In this document: piece by piece, positions 1-10,314 of the stretch
How the letters are laid out: each line of letters opens with the position of its first letter
Position numbering within the stretch: the stretch's first letter is position 1
Notes under the pieces: generated by a model
Seen by the model: the letters and a program-made list of their open reading frames with translations, nothing else
The model's database searches: none
Told to the model about the DNA's origin: nothing
Made by a program: the position numbers and the translations under genes
Assembly (NCBI GenBank): GCA_964577805.1
Contig: CAZOAG010000002.1
Coordinates: 62,001-126,000 of the forward strand
Source: CAZPRW01 sp964577805
GTDB taxonomy: Bacteria > Verrucomicrobiota > Verrucomicrobiia > Opitutales > JAIRKQ01
Direction of reading: 5' to 3'
Length of the DNA: 64,000 nt

Positions 1-2
1 TG

Positions 3-389
3 GTACATCTAAAGTATGAAAATAAGCGCGATAATATGATTTTTATTTCAGAAATTGGTGAAATTCCTGAAATGAATAAGGGTGCTATTTTGCGATATTT
101 GTTGCGTATGAATGATAATGCTGAAGAGAGCAAGGGCATGACGTTATCGTATAATAGTGATAGTAATAATGCTGCAATAGGATATCAGTATCCATTACGG
201 TTTATGGATATCACTAAATTTGAAGAGTTTTTCAAAATGTTTTTGGATGAAGTCGAGCGCTGGAAGGGCAAGATGGAGCTATATACTCAAGGAACACTTC
301 CTAATGGTGAAGAAGGAGTAGAAGGTGCTGCAACGACTGATACAAAATATGATGCTCCGAGCACACCAGCATTTATGATCGGTGCATGA
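3..389 (+). CDS. CesT/Tir-type secretion chaperone-like protein, 5' end outside window
   Basis: The frame is open to the left edge, so the gene starts upstream; the first ATG inside is at 36. The visible part reads like the second half of a CesT-type type III secretion chaperone. It has a short strand ending in IGEIPE, a helix with LLRMN, a strand rich in small residues ending in YPLRF, and an amphipathic helix (FEEFFKMFLDEVERWK) in the position where the family has its conserved alpha-beta-alpha-helix end. A polar tail of about 30 residues rich in Gly, Thr and Pro follows. Family members are small acidic homodimers that bind effectors in the cytoplasm. The gene at 18217 has the same architecture. 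Without the N-terminus the call rests on the fold pattern only. Confidence 0.55.
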   Translation, partial: VHLKYENKRDNMIFISEIGEIPEMNKGAILRYLLRMNDNAEESKGMTLSYNSDSNNAAIGYQYPLRFMDITKFEEFFKMFLDEVERWKGKMELYTQGTLPNGEEGVEGAATTDTKYDAPSTPAFMIGA

Positions 390-432
390 TTTTAAAATTT
401 TCTATTCATAATTATTGATTACTGACCGACGG

Positions 433-453
433 CCTGTGCAGTTTTTGTGCAGG
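433..453 (+). terminator. weak hairpin after chaperone-like gene
   Basis: CCTGTGC and GTGCAGG pair with two G-T wobbles around a T-rich loop, 43 bases past the stop of the chaperone-like gene. The tail is only moderately T-rich, so termination is uncertain. Confidence 0.3.
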
Positions 454-559
454 TTGTTGTGATTTTACGATGAATACGATACCAATCGTTTTATTGATCC
501 CGATACTAGACATATTAATTCTGAATAGTATTTCCAAAATGCCATTATATTAGTACGTT

Positions 560-1290
<731 letters not shown>

Positions 1291-1694
1291 TCTTTAGAAG
1301 TTTGTTTAGAGAACCTTTGAATAACCTTTGAAGTGTATTTGCTGTTTCTTTCAACTTTCTTCAAAGTTCAGAATTACATCGAGTATTTTTAGGCCGCCAT
1401 AAGATATTGCTTGGAGTTGTCATAGAGCTTCGTCATGGCTTTTTCGGCGCTATTTTGAACTTCCTTTATGGCTTGTTTACCGTGTTTTTTTTGGTTTTTT
1501 TAGCCTTTTCTTATAGTTTGTATCTAGGTCTTGATGATTGCAAATACGATTTGCAGGCTATGTTTGTAATGATTCATTGGTCGTGTTGTGCTCAGACAAT
1601 CATTATGGTACGATTTTTGATAAAAATCTAATGGCATAATATGTATTCTACATTGCTCTTATGATGTTTTTTTACATATTGCTGTTGATAACAT

Positions 1695-3263
1695 ATGGAT
1701 ATTGCTGAATTTTTCCGACGTTGTTATTTTAGGGATGATAAGTTAGGCCTTTCAATTGATTTTAGTCATATTGATTTATCTGATGATTCCGTAGAAAATA
1801 TGCTGTCCAAACAAAAACGTGCCATGGAAGAAATGGAACGCTTAGAAGCAGGAGATATTGTTAATATCGATGAAAATAGGATGGTCGGACATTATTGGTT
1901 GCGTGCTCCTGAACTATCCCCTACTGATAATATTCGTGATGATATTATCAATATGCAACATCGTATAAAATCATTTGCGAATGATATTCATGCTGGAAAT
2001 ATTGTCGGAGATGGTGGTAAATTTTCGAATATTTTATGGATAGGAATAGGTGGTTCATGTTTGGGCCCGCAGTTAATCGCTGATAGCCTGTCAAATGATC
2101 ATTCTATGAAGATTGCATTCATTGATAATACTGATCCTGATGGTATCGATCGCATATTATCATCGTTAGTTGGAGAACTTGGAAAAACATTAGTCGTTGT
2201 TGCGTCTAAATCAGGAAGTACACCGGAACCGCGCAATGCGATGAAAGAAGTTATTCATGCATATCAATTGGCTGGGCTCTCATTTGCTCGCCATGCTGTT
2301 GCAATAACAGGAAATGATAGCTTGCTCGATAAACAAGCGCGACAAGAAGGGTGGATCGCACGATTTCCTATGTGGGATTGGGTCGGTGGCCGCACTAGTA
2401 TTTTTTCTTCGGTTGGACTATTATGTGCAGCATTATTAGGAATTGATATTGAATCATTTCTTTCAGGTGCACATGATATGGATATATTGACACGTCGGAA
2501 TGATAATAATCCTGCGATGAAACTAGCAATGGCATGGTATAATGCATGTGATGGAATTGGACGGAAGGATATGGTTGTATTGCCATATAAAGATCGATTG
2601 GGATATTTTGCGCGATATCTTCAACAATTAGTCATGGAGTCGTTAGGAAAATCACATGATCGCGATGGTAAGTGTGTGAGACAGGGCATGACGGTATATG
2701 GCAACAAAGGTACGACGGATCAACATGCCTTTGTTCAACAATTGCGAGATGGTATTCAAAATTTTTTTGTTACAATAATTACTGTATTGAAAAACTGCAG
2801 CAACCCGTCGATCGATGTTGATAATGACGGTATGACATCCGGAGATTATTTAAATGGTTTTGCATTGGGAACAATCGATGCATTGTCAGAAAATGGCACA
2901 CAAGTTATCCATGTCATATTGGATGATTTTAATGCGTATCATCTTGGCGCATTGATTGCATTGTATGAACGTGCTGTTGGGATTTATGCGAGTTTTATCA
3001 ATATTAATGCTTATCATCAGCCTGGTGTAGAGGCAGGGAAAAAAGCAGCTGCAAAAGTATTGAAATGGCAGAATGATATTATATCTGCATTGAAGGACGA
3101 TGGTAATAATGGCATGACATTAAATTCATTTGTTCAGGACTTGCCAGATTGCAAAGATCCATCTCTATTATTTAAATTATTGGAACATATGGTAGCGAAT
3201 GGCATTTTAAAATACGAACAATCAGATTTGATGCCACTTCAGCGAAAATACGTGATTGCTTAG
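1695..3263 (+). CDS. pgi: glucose-6-phosphate isomerase
   Basis: Interconverts glucose 6-phosphate and fructose 6-phosphate in the cytoplasm, the entry step of glycolysis. The 522-residue product has the family landmarks in order: WIGIGGSCLGPQ near residue 115, the serine-rich phosphate loop SKSGSTPEPRNA near 173, GGRTSIFSSVG near 234, and the signature GNKGTTDQHAFVQQLRDG near 335, whose region supplies catalytic groups. The final third carries the HQPGVEAGKKAA segment with the active-site lysine region. Length fits the shorter bacterial type. It stands alone, with decayed DNA upstream and a long spacer downstream. The start ATG at 1695 begins at a natural N-terminus. Confidence 0.95.
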   Translation: MDIAEFFRRCYFRDDKLGLSIDFSHIDLSDDSVENMLSKQKRAMEEMERLEAGDIVNIDENRMVGHYWLRAPELSPTDNIRDDIINMQHRIKSFANDIHAGNIVGDGGKFSNILWIGIGGSCLGPQLIADSLSNDHSMKIAFIDNTDPDGIDRILSSLVGELGKTLVVVASKSGSTPEPRNAMKEVIHAYQLAGLSFARHAVAITGNDSLLDKQARQEGWIARFPMWDWVGGRTSIFSSVGLLCAALLGIDIESFLSGAHDMDILTRRNDNNPAMKLAMAWYNACDGIGRKDMVVLPYKDRLGYFARYLQQLVMESLGKSHDRDGKCVRQGMTVYGNKGTTDQHAFVQQLRDGIQNFFVTIITVLKNCSNPSIDVDNDGMTSGDYLNGFALGTIDALSENGTQVIHVILDDFNAYHLGALIALYERAVGIYASFININAYHQPGVEAGKKAAAKVLKWQNDIISALKDDGNNGMTLNSFVQDLPDCKDPSLLFKLLEHMVANGILKYEQSDLMPLQRKYVIA

Positions 3264-3982
3264 AAAGGCATTTATTGAGATTCAAATATTGGCCATAGTT
3301 GATTTTATTAACTTTGTGCATGAGGTGTGTACGTGCGTATGGCATATTAGACAATGCCATATTTACGTGTATTTTCCATAGCACCGGTTGCAATTGGATA
3401 TATACGTATGGCATGTTTGCAACAATTTGTGTTAAAAGTTGTATGTGCTGATATTTTTGATATCAAAAGTGCACAACATGAAACACGAAATCATGTTTTT
3501 AATGGTTTCATAACGGTGTTTGCAAAGCCCTATGATCTTGGAATATGCGGAACATTAAATACACGATTTTTTTTATTTGCTTAGATACAATTTCTATGGT
3601 TCAAGCATTGTAGTTTCGTATGAACTTACATCTTGCAAGGCAATCGTTTACATGCCATATGGTAGATGCATGTTTTAACACTATTGGAATGGCAGTTTGT
3701 TTTTATGTTGCCAACGATCCATATGGATTAGCTAAAAAATACGATGTTTGAATTGGCTAGAAAAAATATGTTTGTTTTATTTTTATAACTGAGATAGCAA
3801 TAGGCTGGTTTTAGCTTAAATATTTCTGCATAGACAATGATTATTGTTTAATGTGCAATTTTAAAATTGCATTACGATGATACATGTCGTAGATGCTCGT
3901 CTTGCGCTTGCCTATATTTGCAATATAATCTATATTTTTATCAATTATATTGATAGCTTTTTATGTTAGCCGGTTCGTATGT
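3264..3982. other. gene-poor spacer with one inverted repeat
   Basis: About 700 bases without a convincing gene. TATGGCAT (3338-3345) and ATGCCATA (3354-3361) form a perfect 8-bp inverted repeat 75 bases after pgi, without a T-run. Short open frames on both strands (for example 3354-3584 plus, 3172-3414 minus) look like chance. Confidence 0.5.
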
Positions 3983-4022
3983 AAAAAAACAGAACAGGCA
4001 GACACATTGCATGTCGCCTGTT
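3983..4022 (-). terminator. intrinsic terminator of first outer-membrane gene
   Basis: On the minus strand ACAGGCGACA pairs with TGTCTGCCTGT (3994-4021 on plus), followed by TTCTGTTTTTTT. It lies about 30 bases past the stop of the gene ending at 4051. Confidence 0.75.
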
Positions 4023-4050
4023 GTTTTGTTTAAATAACGATACAATTTAA

Positions 4051-4845
4051 TTAGAATGCACAATCAACAGATGCATTGAACCATATCATATTCTTGTGTC
4101 CAAGTAAGTTCGCCCAAGCCTTCTTTTTTGCGCTGTTTCCTTCATATGCAACACCAGCACGTGCTTTTGCACTACCAGTGATGGAATATACTAAATCAGC
4201 ATTAACTCCATAATATGCATAATCTTTGTCGCCATAGGTGTTTTTGTTGTATTTGTTTGTTCCGAGTGGTTTGCTGGCACGATCATAACCAATTTTTGCT
4301 CCCAAATCAACACTTAGTCCACCAATTGCATATTGTGATAAATCGAAAGAATATCCTGCTGCTGCAACGACATTGATTTCTTCACGATCAAAATCATATT
4401 CGCAATATAGCGATGGTGAGAACATTACATCAGCTAACAACCCTAAATAGATTTCACTTGTATTGCGTTTGTAACCATCCGGAAGGCCATCGTAAAAGTG
4501 ATGAGTATACCCTGCATCAAGAGTGAACATGTCATTGATGTCGTACATACATCCAACATATGGAGCAACGTTGTTGACGCCATCTCCTTTCATGCGCAAA
4601 GATGTTTCTGTTCCGACATATGCACGTGCAGCATCAAACAATTGGTATGATACTTCTGCTGATGGAACGAAGGCCGGCCCATGAATTGCTTTGCGTCCTT
4701 TGTTGACGTGTTCCGTTTCGAACTTCATTCCAATATTTCCTGACAATTTTGACTGCCATTCCATAGTTTTGACCGCTGCACTGTCATCAGCACACAAACA
4801 TCCAAGGCTCAATAACCCTGTAGCAATAATAGATAATTTTTTCAT
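4051..4845 (-). CDS. outer-membrane beta-barrel protein (tandem copy 1)
   Basis: A 264-residue protein with an N-terminal signal peptide (MKKLSIIATGLLSLGCLCA, cleavage probably just after) and alternating amphipathic strands throughout. It ends in a phenylalanine after WFNASVDC, the C-terminal pattern read by the BAM assembly machinery. It therefore probably sits in the outer membrane as a small porin or surface barrel; substrate is not evident. The adjacent gene at 5233 is a paralogue that matches over the signal peptide, the KTMEWQSKLSGNIGMKFETEHV stretch (shown in part), the PYVGCMYDINDMFT segment and the C-terminus, and differs in loop-like stretches. A strong terminator follows, so it is probably transcribed as a single gene. 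Confidence 0.75.
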   Translation of the reverse strand: MKKLSIIATGLLSLGCLCADDSAAVKTMEWQSKLSGNIGMKFETEHVNKGRKAIHGPAFVPSAEVSYQLFDAARAYVGTETSLRMKGDGVNNVAPYVGCMYDINDMFTLDAGYTHHFYDGLPDGYKRNTSEIYLGLLADVMFSPSLYCEYDFDREEINVVAAAGYSFDLSQYAIGGLSVDLGAKIGYDRASKPLGTNKYNKNTYGDKDYAYYGVNADLVYSITGSAKARAGVAYEGNSAKKKAWANLLGHKNMIWFNASVDCAF

Positions 4846-5178
4846 ATACTTTCCTTTTTTGTTAGAAACAAATCCAACGCATAAAGATGTTGTTTTGATT
4901 TGTGATTGTCAATAATTTTTGCTCAAAATTTTATTGTTTCCTATGCGTTTTCTGAGAAAAATTATCACAGAATTTAGGTGATACCTTGCAGGATAGAGTG
5001 TACGTATCATATCCAAATAGAGTAAAAATGCCAATGTTTCAGACGTTGGCGTATGACGACAGCGCCAATGGAATGGATGTACAACAATACTTATGTGTCT
5101 AATTACAAACCTATCAATTATAAATCTATTGTTAAAGATAATGTCTGGGTTGTTAATTTTTCGTTTTGAAAAACAAAA

Positions 5179-5207
5179 CAACGAGTGACTACGGAAGTCA
5201 CTCGTTG
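5179..5207 (-). terminator. intrinsic terminator of second outer-membrane gene
   Basis: Perfect 12-bp stem CAACGAGTGACT / AGTCACTCGTTG with a 5-base loop; on the minus strand it is followed by TTTTGTTTTT, 25 bases past the stop of the gene ending at 5233. Confidence 0.9.
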
Positions 5208-5232
5208 CTGTTTAAAAGTTTGAGTCGCGTTT

Positions 5233-6015
5233 TTAGAACGCGCAATCAACGGAAGCATTGAACCATATCATGTTTCTGGCATGGTTGCCATTTACCCAAG
5301 CGTTCTTCTTTGCGCTGTTTCCTTCATATGATACGCCGGCACGTGCTTTTGCAGTATCATTAATGGAATATATCAAATCAGCATTGACTCCATAATACAT
5401 ATAATCTTTTTTCCCCATTTTTGCATTGTAATCGATTCCACCAGGTTTGTTGCATCGATCATATCCTAACTTTGCTCCTAAGTCGATGCCGAGACCACTG
5501 ATTGCATACTGTGACAAATCAAAATTATATCCCACTGTTCCTACAAAATTGAAATCTTCTGTTTTGAAATTATATTCTGCATATACTGATGGTGAGAACA
5601 TGACATCAGTCAATAGTCCAAGATATAGTTCGCTGCCATCATAAGATTCTCCAATTTCATTGTAGAAATGGTGAGTGTATCCTGCGTCAACAGTGAACAT
5701 GTCATTGATGTCGTACATGCATCCAACATACGGAGCAACGTCATTGAGGTCATCGTTCTTCGTGCGCAAAGATGCTTCTGTTCCGACATATACACGTGCA
5801 TCATCGAACAATTGATATGATGCTTCTGCTGATGGAACGAATGCACATCCACTAATTTCTCTACGACCGCGATTGACATGTTCTGTTTCGAACTTCATTC
5901 CAATATTTCCTGACAATTTTGATTGCCATTCCATAGTTTTAACTGTTGCATTGTTATCGGCACACAAACATCCAAGGCTTAACAACCCTGCAGCTATAAT
6001 TGATAGTTTTTTCAT
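5233..6015 (-). CDS. outer-membrane beta-barrel protein (tandem copy 2)
   Basis: A 260-residue paralogue of the gene at 4051, in the same orientation and upstream of it. The signal peptide is nearly identical (MKKLSIIAAGLLSLGCLCA), the barrel strands align along the whole length, and the protein also ends WFNASVDCAF with the terminal aromatic residue expected of BAM substrates. Differences cluster in short segments (for example around residues 60, 115 and 195), as expected for surface loops under diversifying pressure. About 390 bases separate it from copy 1, with its own promoter-like site upstream and terminator downstream, so the two are probably expressed independently. Function beyond outer-membrane location is not known. 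Confidence 0.75.
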   Translation of the reverse strand: MKKLSIIAAGLLSLGCLCADNNATVKTMEWQSKLSGNIGMKFETEHVNRGRREISGCAFVPSAEASYQLFDDARVYVGTEASLRTKNDDLNDVAPYVGCMYDINDMFTVDAGYTHHFYNEIGESYDGSELYLGLLTDVMFSPSVYAEYNFKTEDFNFVGTVGYNFDLSQYAISGLGIDLGAKLGYDRCNKPGGIDYNAKMGKKDYMYYGVNADLIYSINDTAKARAGVSYEGNSAKKNAWVNGNHARNMIWFNASVDCAF

Positions 6016-6043
6016 ATGCTGTACTTACTAGAAAGTTGCAGCG

Positions 6044-6072
6044 AATAAATGTGCCTATTGCTAGTTTGTCAA
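6044..6072 (-). promoter_or_regulatory. sigma70-like promoter of outer-membrane gene copy 2
   Basis: On the minus strand TTGACA (6067-6072) is followed after 17 bases by TTTATT (6044-6049), about 30 bases before the ATG at 6015. Copy 1 also has TTGACA upstream, but with a poorer -10. Confidence 0.5.
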
Positions 6073-6189
6073 TGTTTTTTTTGATGATGAGTTGTCGTAG
6101 CATAGTAAAAAGAATTGTCAAAGTAGGTTTGATATTTTGTTGTTAGTTAGTCGACGTTTCCAATAATAGGTTTTTTACAACAGGAGGAG

Positions 6190-6332
6190 ATGAAAACATT
6201 GATTGATCAAGTGATACTGCTGTCATAGCCAATAAATCTGTTTTGAAGACTGTTTTACAATATGCTGATATGTTCTTTGCGAAAAATTTTGATGCGCTGC
6301 AGACTGTGTTGCAAGATTCGTCACGAGTTTAA
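6190..6332 (+). pseudogene. possible small broken gene
   Basis: AGGAGG precedes ATGAAAACATTG at 6190, but the frame stops after 12 codons. A different frame is then open to TAA at 6330 and reads ANKSVLKTVLQYADMFFAKN and onward, a plausible helical peptide. One frameshift near 6205-6215 would join them into a protein of about 48 residues. The family is unknown, and chance is a real alternative. Confidence 0.2.
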
Positions 6333-6353
6333 TTTTGCGTTATCGATTTTTTC

Positions 6354-6382
6354 TTGACAAAACAAAATATGCATGTCATACG
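6354..6382 (+). promoter_or_regulatory. possible promoter of the Lys/Glu-rich gene
   Basis: A perfect TTGACA (6354-6359) with a weak -10 candidate CATACG (6377-6382) at 17-base spacing, about 15 bases before the preferred ATG at 6397. Confidence 0.35.
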
Positions 6383-6396
6383 GACTGCTCATATTT

Positions 6397-6798
6397 ATGA
6401 GAAAAAACTTAGTAAACATTGGTGCGTGCGTACCAGCTGGGAATCGTGTTGATAAGGCTAATAATTTTGCCAATCGGTATGGAGAGTTTCAAAATGAGCA
6501 ACCAGCAGTGATTAACAATAAAGAGTTGGATGATGCGATGTCGCTGTTGAACCATAGTAAAGAATCAAGTAAAGAATTAAGTAAAGAATTAAGTAAAGGA
6601 CTTGAAGAACTAGGTAAAGAACTAAGTAAAAGGGGCGCACGTAACAAATTTATTAATAGTGATAAAAATCATTCTGAAATTGAAAATGATAAAAATCATT
6701 CTGAAGAGAGCCAAGATGAAAACAACGAAGAAAACGTTACAGTCATTGACGAAAATGAAAAACAAATTGATGTTAATTCCGGCATGATTTTGCAGTAG
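6397..6798 (+). CDS. low-complexity Lys/Glu-rich small protein, unknown
   Basis: A 133-residue hydrophilic protein starting MRKNLVNIGACVPAGN (an in-frame ATG at 6373 would add eight residues but overlaps the -10 candidate). The middle has short tandem repeats of the type KELSKELSK, and near residue 88 the motif DKNHSE appears twice. The rest is rich in Asn, Asp and Glu, with no membrane segment and no recognised domain. Such composition is compatible with a flexible secreted protein or effector, but nothing in the sequence proves that. It lies alone between the outer-membrane pair and moxR. Confidence 0.5.
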   Translation: MRKNLVNIGACVPAGNRVDKANNFANRYGEFQNEQPAVINNKELDDAMSLLNHSKESSKELSKELSKGLEELGKELSKRGARNKFINSDKNHSEIENDKNHSEESQDENNEENVTVIDENEKQIDVNSGMILQ

Positions 6799-7435
6799 GA
6801 ATAAAATATAGTGATTAGCTATTAATTAATCTGTAAAAGCGTTTTGATGGTTGGAGAAAGACGGTTTCTGTGGTTGCAAATTAAGCGGCGGCATGGATCG
6901 TTGGTTAACATCATGAATGTCGAGATTAATTAATTAGGTTGAGATGTTGTATGCAATTGCCTGCTCACGACAGTGAGTGGGCAGTTGTCGTTTTATATTT
7001 TGTGGATAGCACGGTGGTTCTAGGTTGGTTGATCGTAGTTTGGTGTGACTCAACAATTTATGTTTGTGGGATTAGAAATGTTGCTTTTAGCATTTGGAGA
7101 CACGAATGAAAGTTGTATCGGAAGCATTAATTGATGCAGCAGTTGGTTTTGTGGAATATGCAAATCCTTAGTTTGTCGATTGCGTAAATTTTGGTCAAAT
7201 TATCTAATTTGATTCTAAAAAATATCGATTACATGGAAGAGTGTTGAGATTATTGAAATGAACCAGCGATAAATTGTATTATATACTATATATAACATTA
7301 TTGAGATATTGTTGAAGATGCTGCCATGTTACTGTATGGACTTAAATTTTTGTAATAGTGTACACGTAGCATACTAGCTATATGAAATTATAATTGCAAT
7401 GATTGGTAATATTACGAAACTCGCATATCCGTTGT
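6799..7435. other. gene-free spacer with a terminator-like hairpin
   Basis: TGCCTGCTCAC (6958-6968) and GTGAGTGGGCA (6973-6983) form an 11-bp stem with two wobble pairs and loop GACA. It is followed by GTTGTCGTTTTATATTTT, a plausible plus-strand terminator, although it lies about 160 bases after the nearest stop. The rest shows no supported gene. Confidence 0.5.
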
Positions 7436-8425
7436 ATGGTGCCTTCATTAAGTGAGTTGAATATAGCTATTCGAGAAAATTTTAATTGGATAGAGTTGTT
7501 AAGAACGAATATCGGGCATGTTATCATTGGTCAGCGATATATGGTGGATCGTATGTTGGTCGGACTGTTGACCGGTGGGCATGTTCTGTTGGAAGGGGTG
7601 CCAGGGCTCGGAAAAACATTAGCGATAAAGACATTGGCGATGTCAATGGATGCAATGTTTAAACGTATACAATTTACTCCAGATATGCTGTCATCTGATA
7701 TCATCGGTATGCAGATATATAATCAGAAGACAGGAGAGTTTTCTGTACAGAAGGGACCAGTGTTCGCCAATATTATTTTAGCAGATGAAATCAATCGTGC
7801 ACCAGCAAAAGTACAAAGTGCATTATTAGAGTGTATGCAAGAACATCATATAACCATCGCTGGGATGACATATGATTTGCCAGAGTTTTTTTCTGTTTTT
7901 GCTACAGAAAATCCTATTGATCATGAAGGTACGTATCCATTGCCAGAATCTCAAATCGACAGGTTTTTATTAAAGTTGAAAATAGAATATCCGTCAAAAT
8001 TAGAAGAAATTGATATCGTTCGAAATGCTATGAATGGTGTTCAAGAAAGTGATGTAAAACAAGTTATTACAATGGATGTCATTTTGAAAGCACGGCAATT
8101 GGTAAATGCAATTTATATCGATGAAAAAATACAGGAATATATTGTTGATATTGTTACAGCTACTCGTGAGCCAGATGCATATAAATTGGATATTTCACAA
8201 TATATACAGTATGGAGCATCACCGCGTGCGACTGTGGCTTTAGCAGCTGCAGCACGAGCATGGGCATTTTTGCAAGGTCGTGGATATGTTACTCCGCAAG
8301 ATGTTAAGTCAATTGGGGTGGATGTTCTTCGACATCGTATTATTACATCATATTTAGCCGATGCAGAAAATATTGCAGGTGAAGTCTTGGCTGCAAGAAT
8401 TATTAATACTATACGTGTTCCATGA
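7436..8425 (+). CDS. moxR: MoxR-family AAA+ ATPase
   Basis: A cytoplasmic AAA+ chaperone-like ATPase of 329 residues if it starts at the ATG at 7436 (MVPSLSELNIAI); a TTG at 7403 would add 11 residues not expected for the family. Walker A is GVPGLGKT near residue 48 and Walker B is ILADEINRAPAKVQSALLE near 112. The sensor 1 region is FATENPIDHEGTYPLPESQIDRF and the C-terminal lid includes YGASPRATVALAAAARAWAF. MoxR proteins usually sit beside DUF58 and von Willebrand A-domain genes and act with them in assembling or activating protein complexes. None of those genes is adjacent here, so it is an orphan in this window. Confidence 0.9.
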   Translation: MVPSLSELNIAIRENFNWIELLRTNIGHVIIGQRYMVDRMLVGLLTGGHVLLEGVPGLGKTLAIKTLAMSMDAMFKRIQFTPDMLSSDIIGMQIYNQKTGEFSVQKGPVFANIILADEINRAPAKVQSALLECMQEHHITIAGMTYDLPEFFSVFATENPIDHEGTYPLPESQIDRFLLKLKIEYPSKLEEIDIVRNAMNGVQESDVKQVITMDVILKARQLVNAIYIDEKIQEYIVDIVTATREPDAYKLDISQYIQYGASPRATVALAAAARAWAFLQGRGYVTPQDVKSIGVDVLRHRIITSYLADAENIAGEVLAARIINTIRVP

Positions 8426-8782
8426 TGTCACTGATTGATACATTACCAAATTTAGTATGCTTGTATTTATAATGCTTAGCATGGATCGGTTATTTGGGTA
8501 TTTGTAATGTTAACTGATTCGATGTTCAAATTATTATGATGAGTAGGCTCAAACGATGTTAAATAGATTTTTATATAATCATTGTCTTATACATTTTTTA
8601 TAAAAATTTATGTTAGCATGCTGTAAAAGCATCGAAAAACATGCCAGAACTATGATTTTATGCGGGTTTGTTGGTGAATTTTAATAAAAAACACTTGCTT
8701 TTTATATATGTGTTATAAGGATGTACACTAGGTATTGGCGATTGGGCGAATATTAACTGAAACGGCACAAGGAGTCGAATAA
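8426..8782. other. spacer upstream of HU gene
   Basis: No gene seen. TTGCTT near 8696 and TATAAG near 8714, about 60 bases before the HU start, could be promoter elements but their spacing is short (about 13 bases). Confidence 0.4.
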
Positions 8783-9061
8783 ATGAATAAAGCAGAATTA
8801 ATTGATGAAATCAGACGGTTGAGCGGTGATGAATGTTCAAAAGCATGTGCAGAACGTGCTTTAAATTTTGTGTTGGAAGCGATCATGAACGGTCTGAAAA
8901 AGGACAAAAGTGTACAATTGATCGGATTTGGAACATTTTCTGTAGCAGAGCGTGCAGCACGTACAGGTGTAAATCCAAAGACCAAAGCAAAGATTCAAAT
9001 ACCTGCTTCACAAACTGTAAAGTTTAAAGTTGGTAGCAAATTCAAAGATTTGATCGCATAA
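8783..9061 (+). CDS. hup: HU/IHF-family DNA-binding protein
   Basis: A 92-residue nucleoid protein that bends DNA as a dimer. It has the standard layout: an N-terminal helix pair (MNKAELIDEIRR...ALNFVLEAIMNGL), then GFGTFSVAERAARTGVNPKT, which is the beta-arm signature region, then the C-terminal IPASQTVKFKVGSKFKDLI. Length is normal. The start is supported by AAGGAG about ten bases upstream. It is followed 61 bases later by yraN. Confidence 0.95.
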   Translation: MNKAELIDEIRRLSGDECSKACAERALNFVLEAIMNGLKKDKSVQLIGFGTFSVAERAARTGVNPKTKAKIQIPASQTVKFKVGSKFKDLIA

Positions 9062-9122
9062 GCAGCAAATCTTTGAACAAAATCATAGGCATGTTACATT
9101 ATGCCAATATTGTTGATTTGCG

Positions 9123-9566
9123 ATGCTCTGCTTGTTGATACCATGGATTTGTAAATTACGAATATGGTGGTTGTCTAAACGGTTGTTTAAATTGACAGAC
9201 GCAGCATCAATCGGGCGGCTCGGGGGGGAGATCGCCCGTTTATTTTTAATAAGTAAAAAATATCGTATAATATGCCGAAATTGGCGATATGAGCACGGTG
9301 AAATTGACATCATTGCATTAGACAAATTGTCAAATAATGTAGTTTTTGTAGAAGTAAAATTGCGTACGTTGGGCACTGATGTACATGGATATTTTGCAGT
9401 ATCTCGTGAGAAAAAATCTATTTTAAAGCAGACATGTTCCGCATTTTTACGACAGTATATTGAACGAAATGCAACGTATCGATTTGATATTGTGTCTGTT
9501 GACATTGATCGCAATAGTCGAGAATTAAAAATTCACCATTACGAAGATGTTAAATTATTCAGATGA
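9123..9566 (+). CDS. yraN: YraN/UPF0102 endonuclease-like protein
   Basis: A 147-residue member of UPF0102, a restriction-endonuclease-fold family associated with DNA processing; biochemical role is not settled. The family core is clear: GGEIARLFLISKKYRI, then RNWRYEHGEIDIIA and VVFVEVKLR, which supply the acidic and lysine residues of a PD-(D/E)XK-type site. The first 30 residues are extra, hydrophobic and not family-like. No better internal ATG precedes the GGE motif, so translation may start at 9123 or at an alternative codon. Confidence 0.85.
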   Translation: MLCLLIPWICKLRIWWLSKRLFKLTDAASIGRLGGEIARLFLISKKYRIICRNWRYEHGEIDIIALDKLSNNVVFVEVKLRTLGTDVHGYFAVSREKKSILKQTCSAFLRQYIERNATYRFDIVSVDIDRNSRELKIHHYEDVKLFR

Positions 9567-9999
9567 TGTTTTGAGAAAAATTTATCTTTGAAATGAATTT
9601 GATGCCAGAGCAAAATCACAGCATTGGTAAAAATTTATTTATCAGTGTTCGTTCAGATGATAAATGTTAGGAATATTTACATATCATATTAGTTCAGATA
9701 CAATTTGCACATAATGGCAATCGAGTTTTTACTTTGAGAATTTTTTTGCTTTGTGGATTTCATGCTTTTAGATCAGATAAATTTTGTAGAGCATGAAATT
9801 TTTGCTCAAAATGAAGAAGGTGCATCAAAAACACGACTGAGGACTAATTTATGCATGATGGTGAACGGTAGAAATGTGCTTTCAGACGCTCTGTCAATGA
9901 TACGGTACAACATTTCTGGTCAATGAATTTCTTGTTGTAATACGACGTGCTTCCCTAATAAGAGTTTTTCTTAAAAACGTGGCGTGCTGCCGAAAACAA
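9567..9999. other. gene-free spacer
   Basis: No gene, RNA or convincing repeat seen. Confidence 0.5.
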
Positions 10000-10073
<74 letters not shown>

Positions 10074-10314
10074 AAAACCTGACTAGGAGGCTGAAATATT
10101 TTGTGCACCGGTCAAGCATTTTTATATACGATTTCAAATGTTTAAATATTTTTGATGAATTATCATATAGGTCAATATTGGTATATTTTTGTTAAAAATA
10201 TCGGATAATTGATGTCGGATTGTTGAAAATTTTATCATGTTTTTAGTAGATTGATATGGTCATGATTTTTCTTGATAGAAAATTTTCATGATATGATTAT
10301 GAGGTATTACTGAT

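Noticed and set aside
1407..1631. 74-codon hydrophobic frame
   Set aside because: T-rich DNA gives Phe/Leu codons by chance; no start signal or family match.
3354..3584. 76-codon frame after pgi
   Set aside because: No start signal, no family pattern, and equally long frames exist on the other strand.
4909..5181. 90-codon minus-strand frame between the outer-membrane genes
   Set aside because: It begins next to the terminator of copy 2 and has no protein-like pattern.
8695..8720. Confident promoter for the HU gene
   Set aside because: The -35 and -10 candidates are only about 13 bases apart, so I mention it in the spacer entry only.
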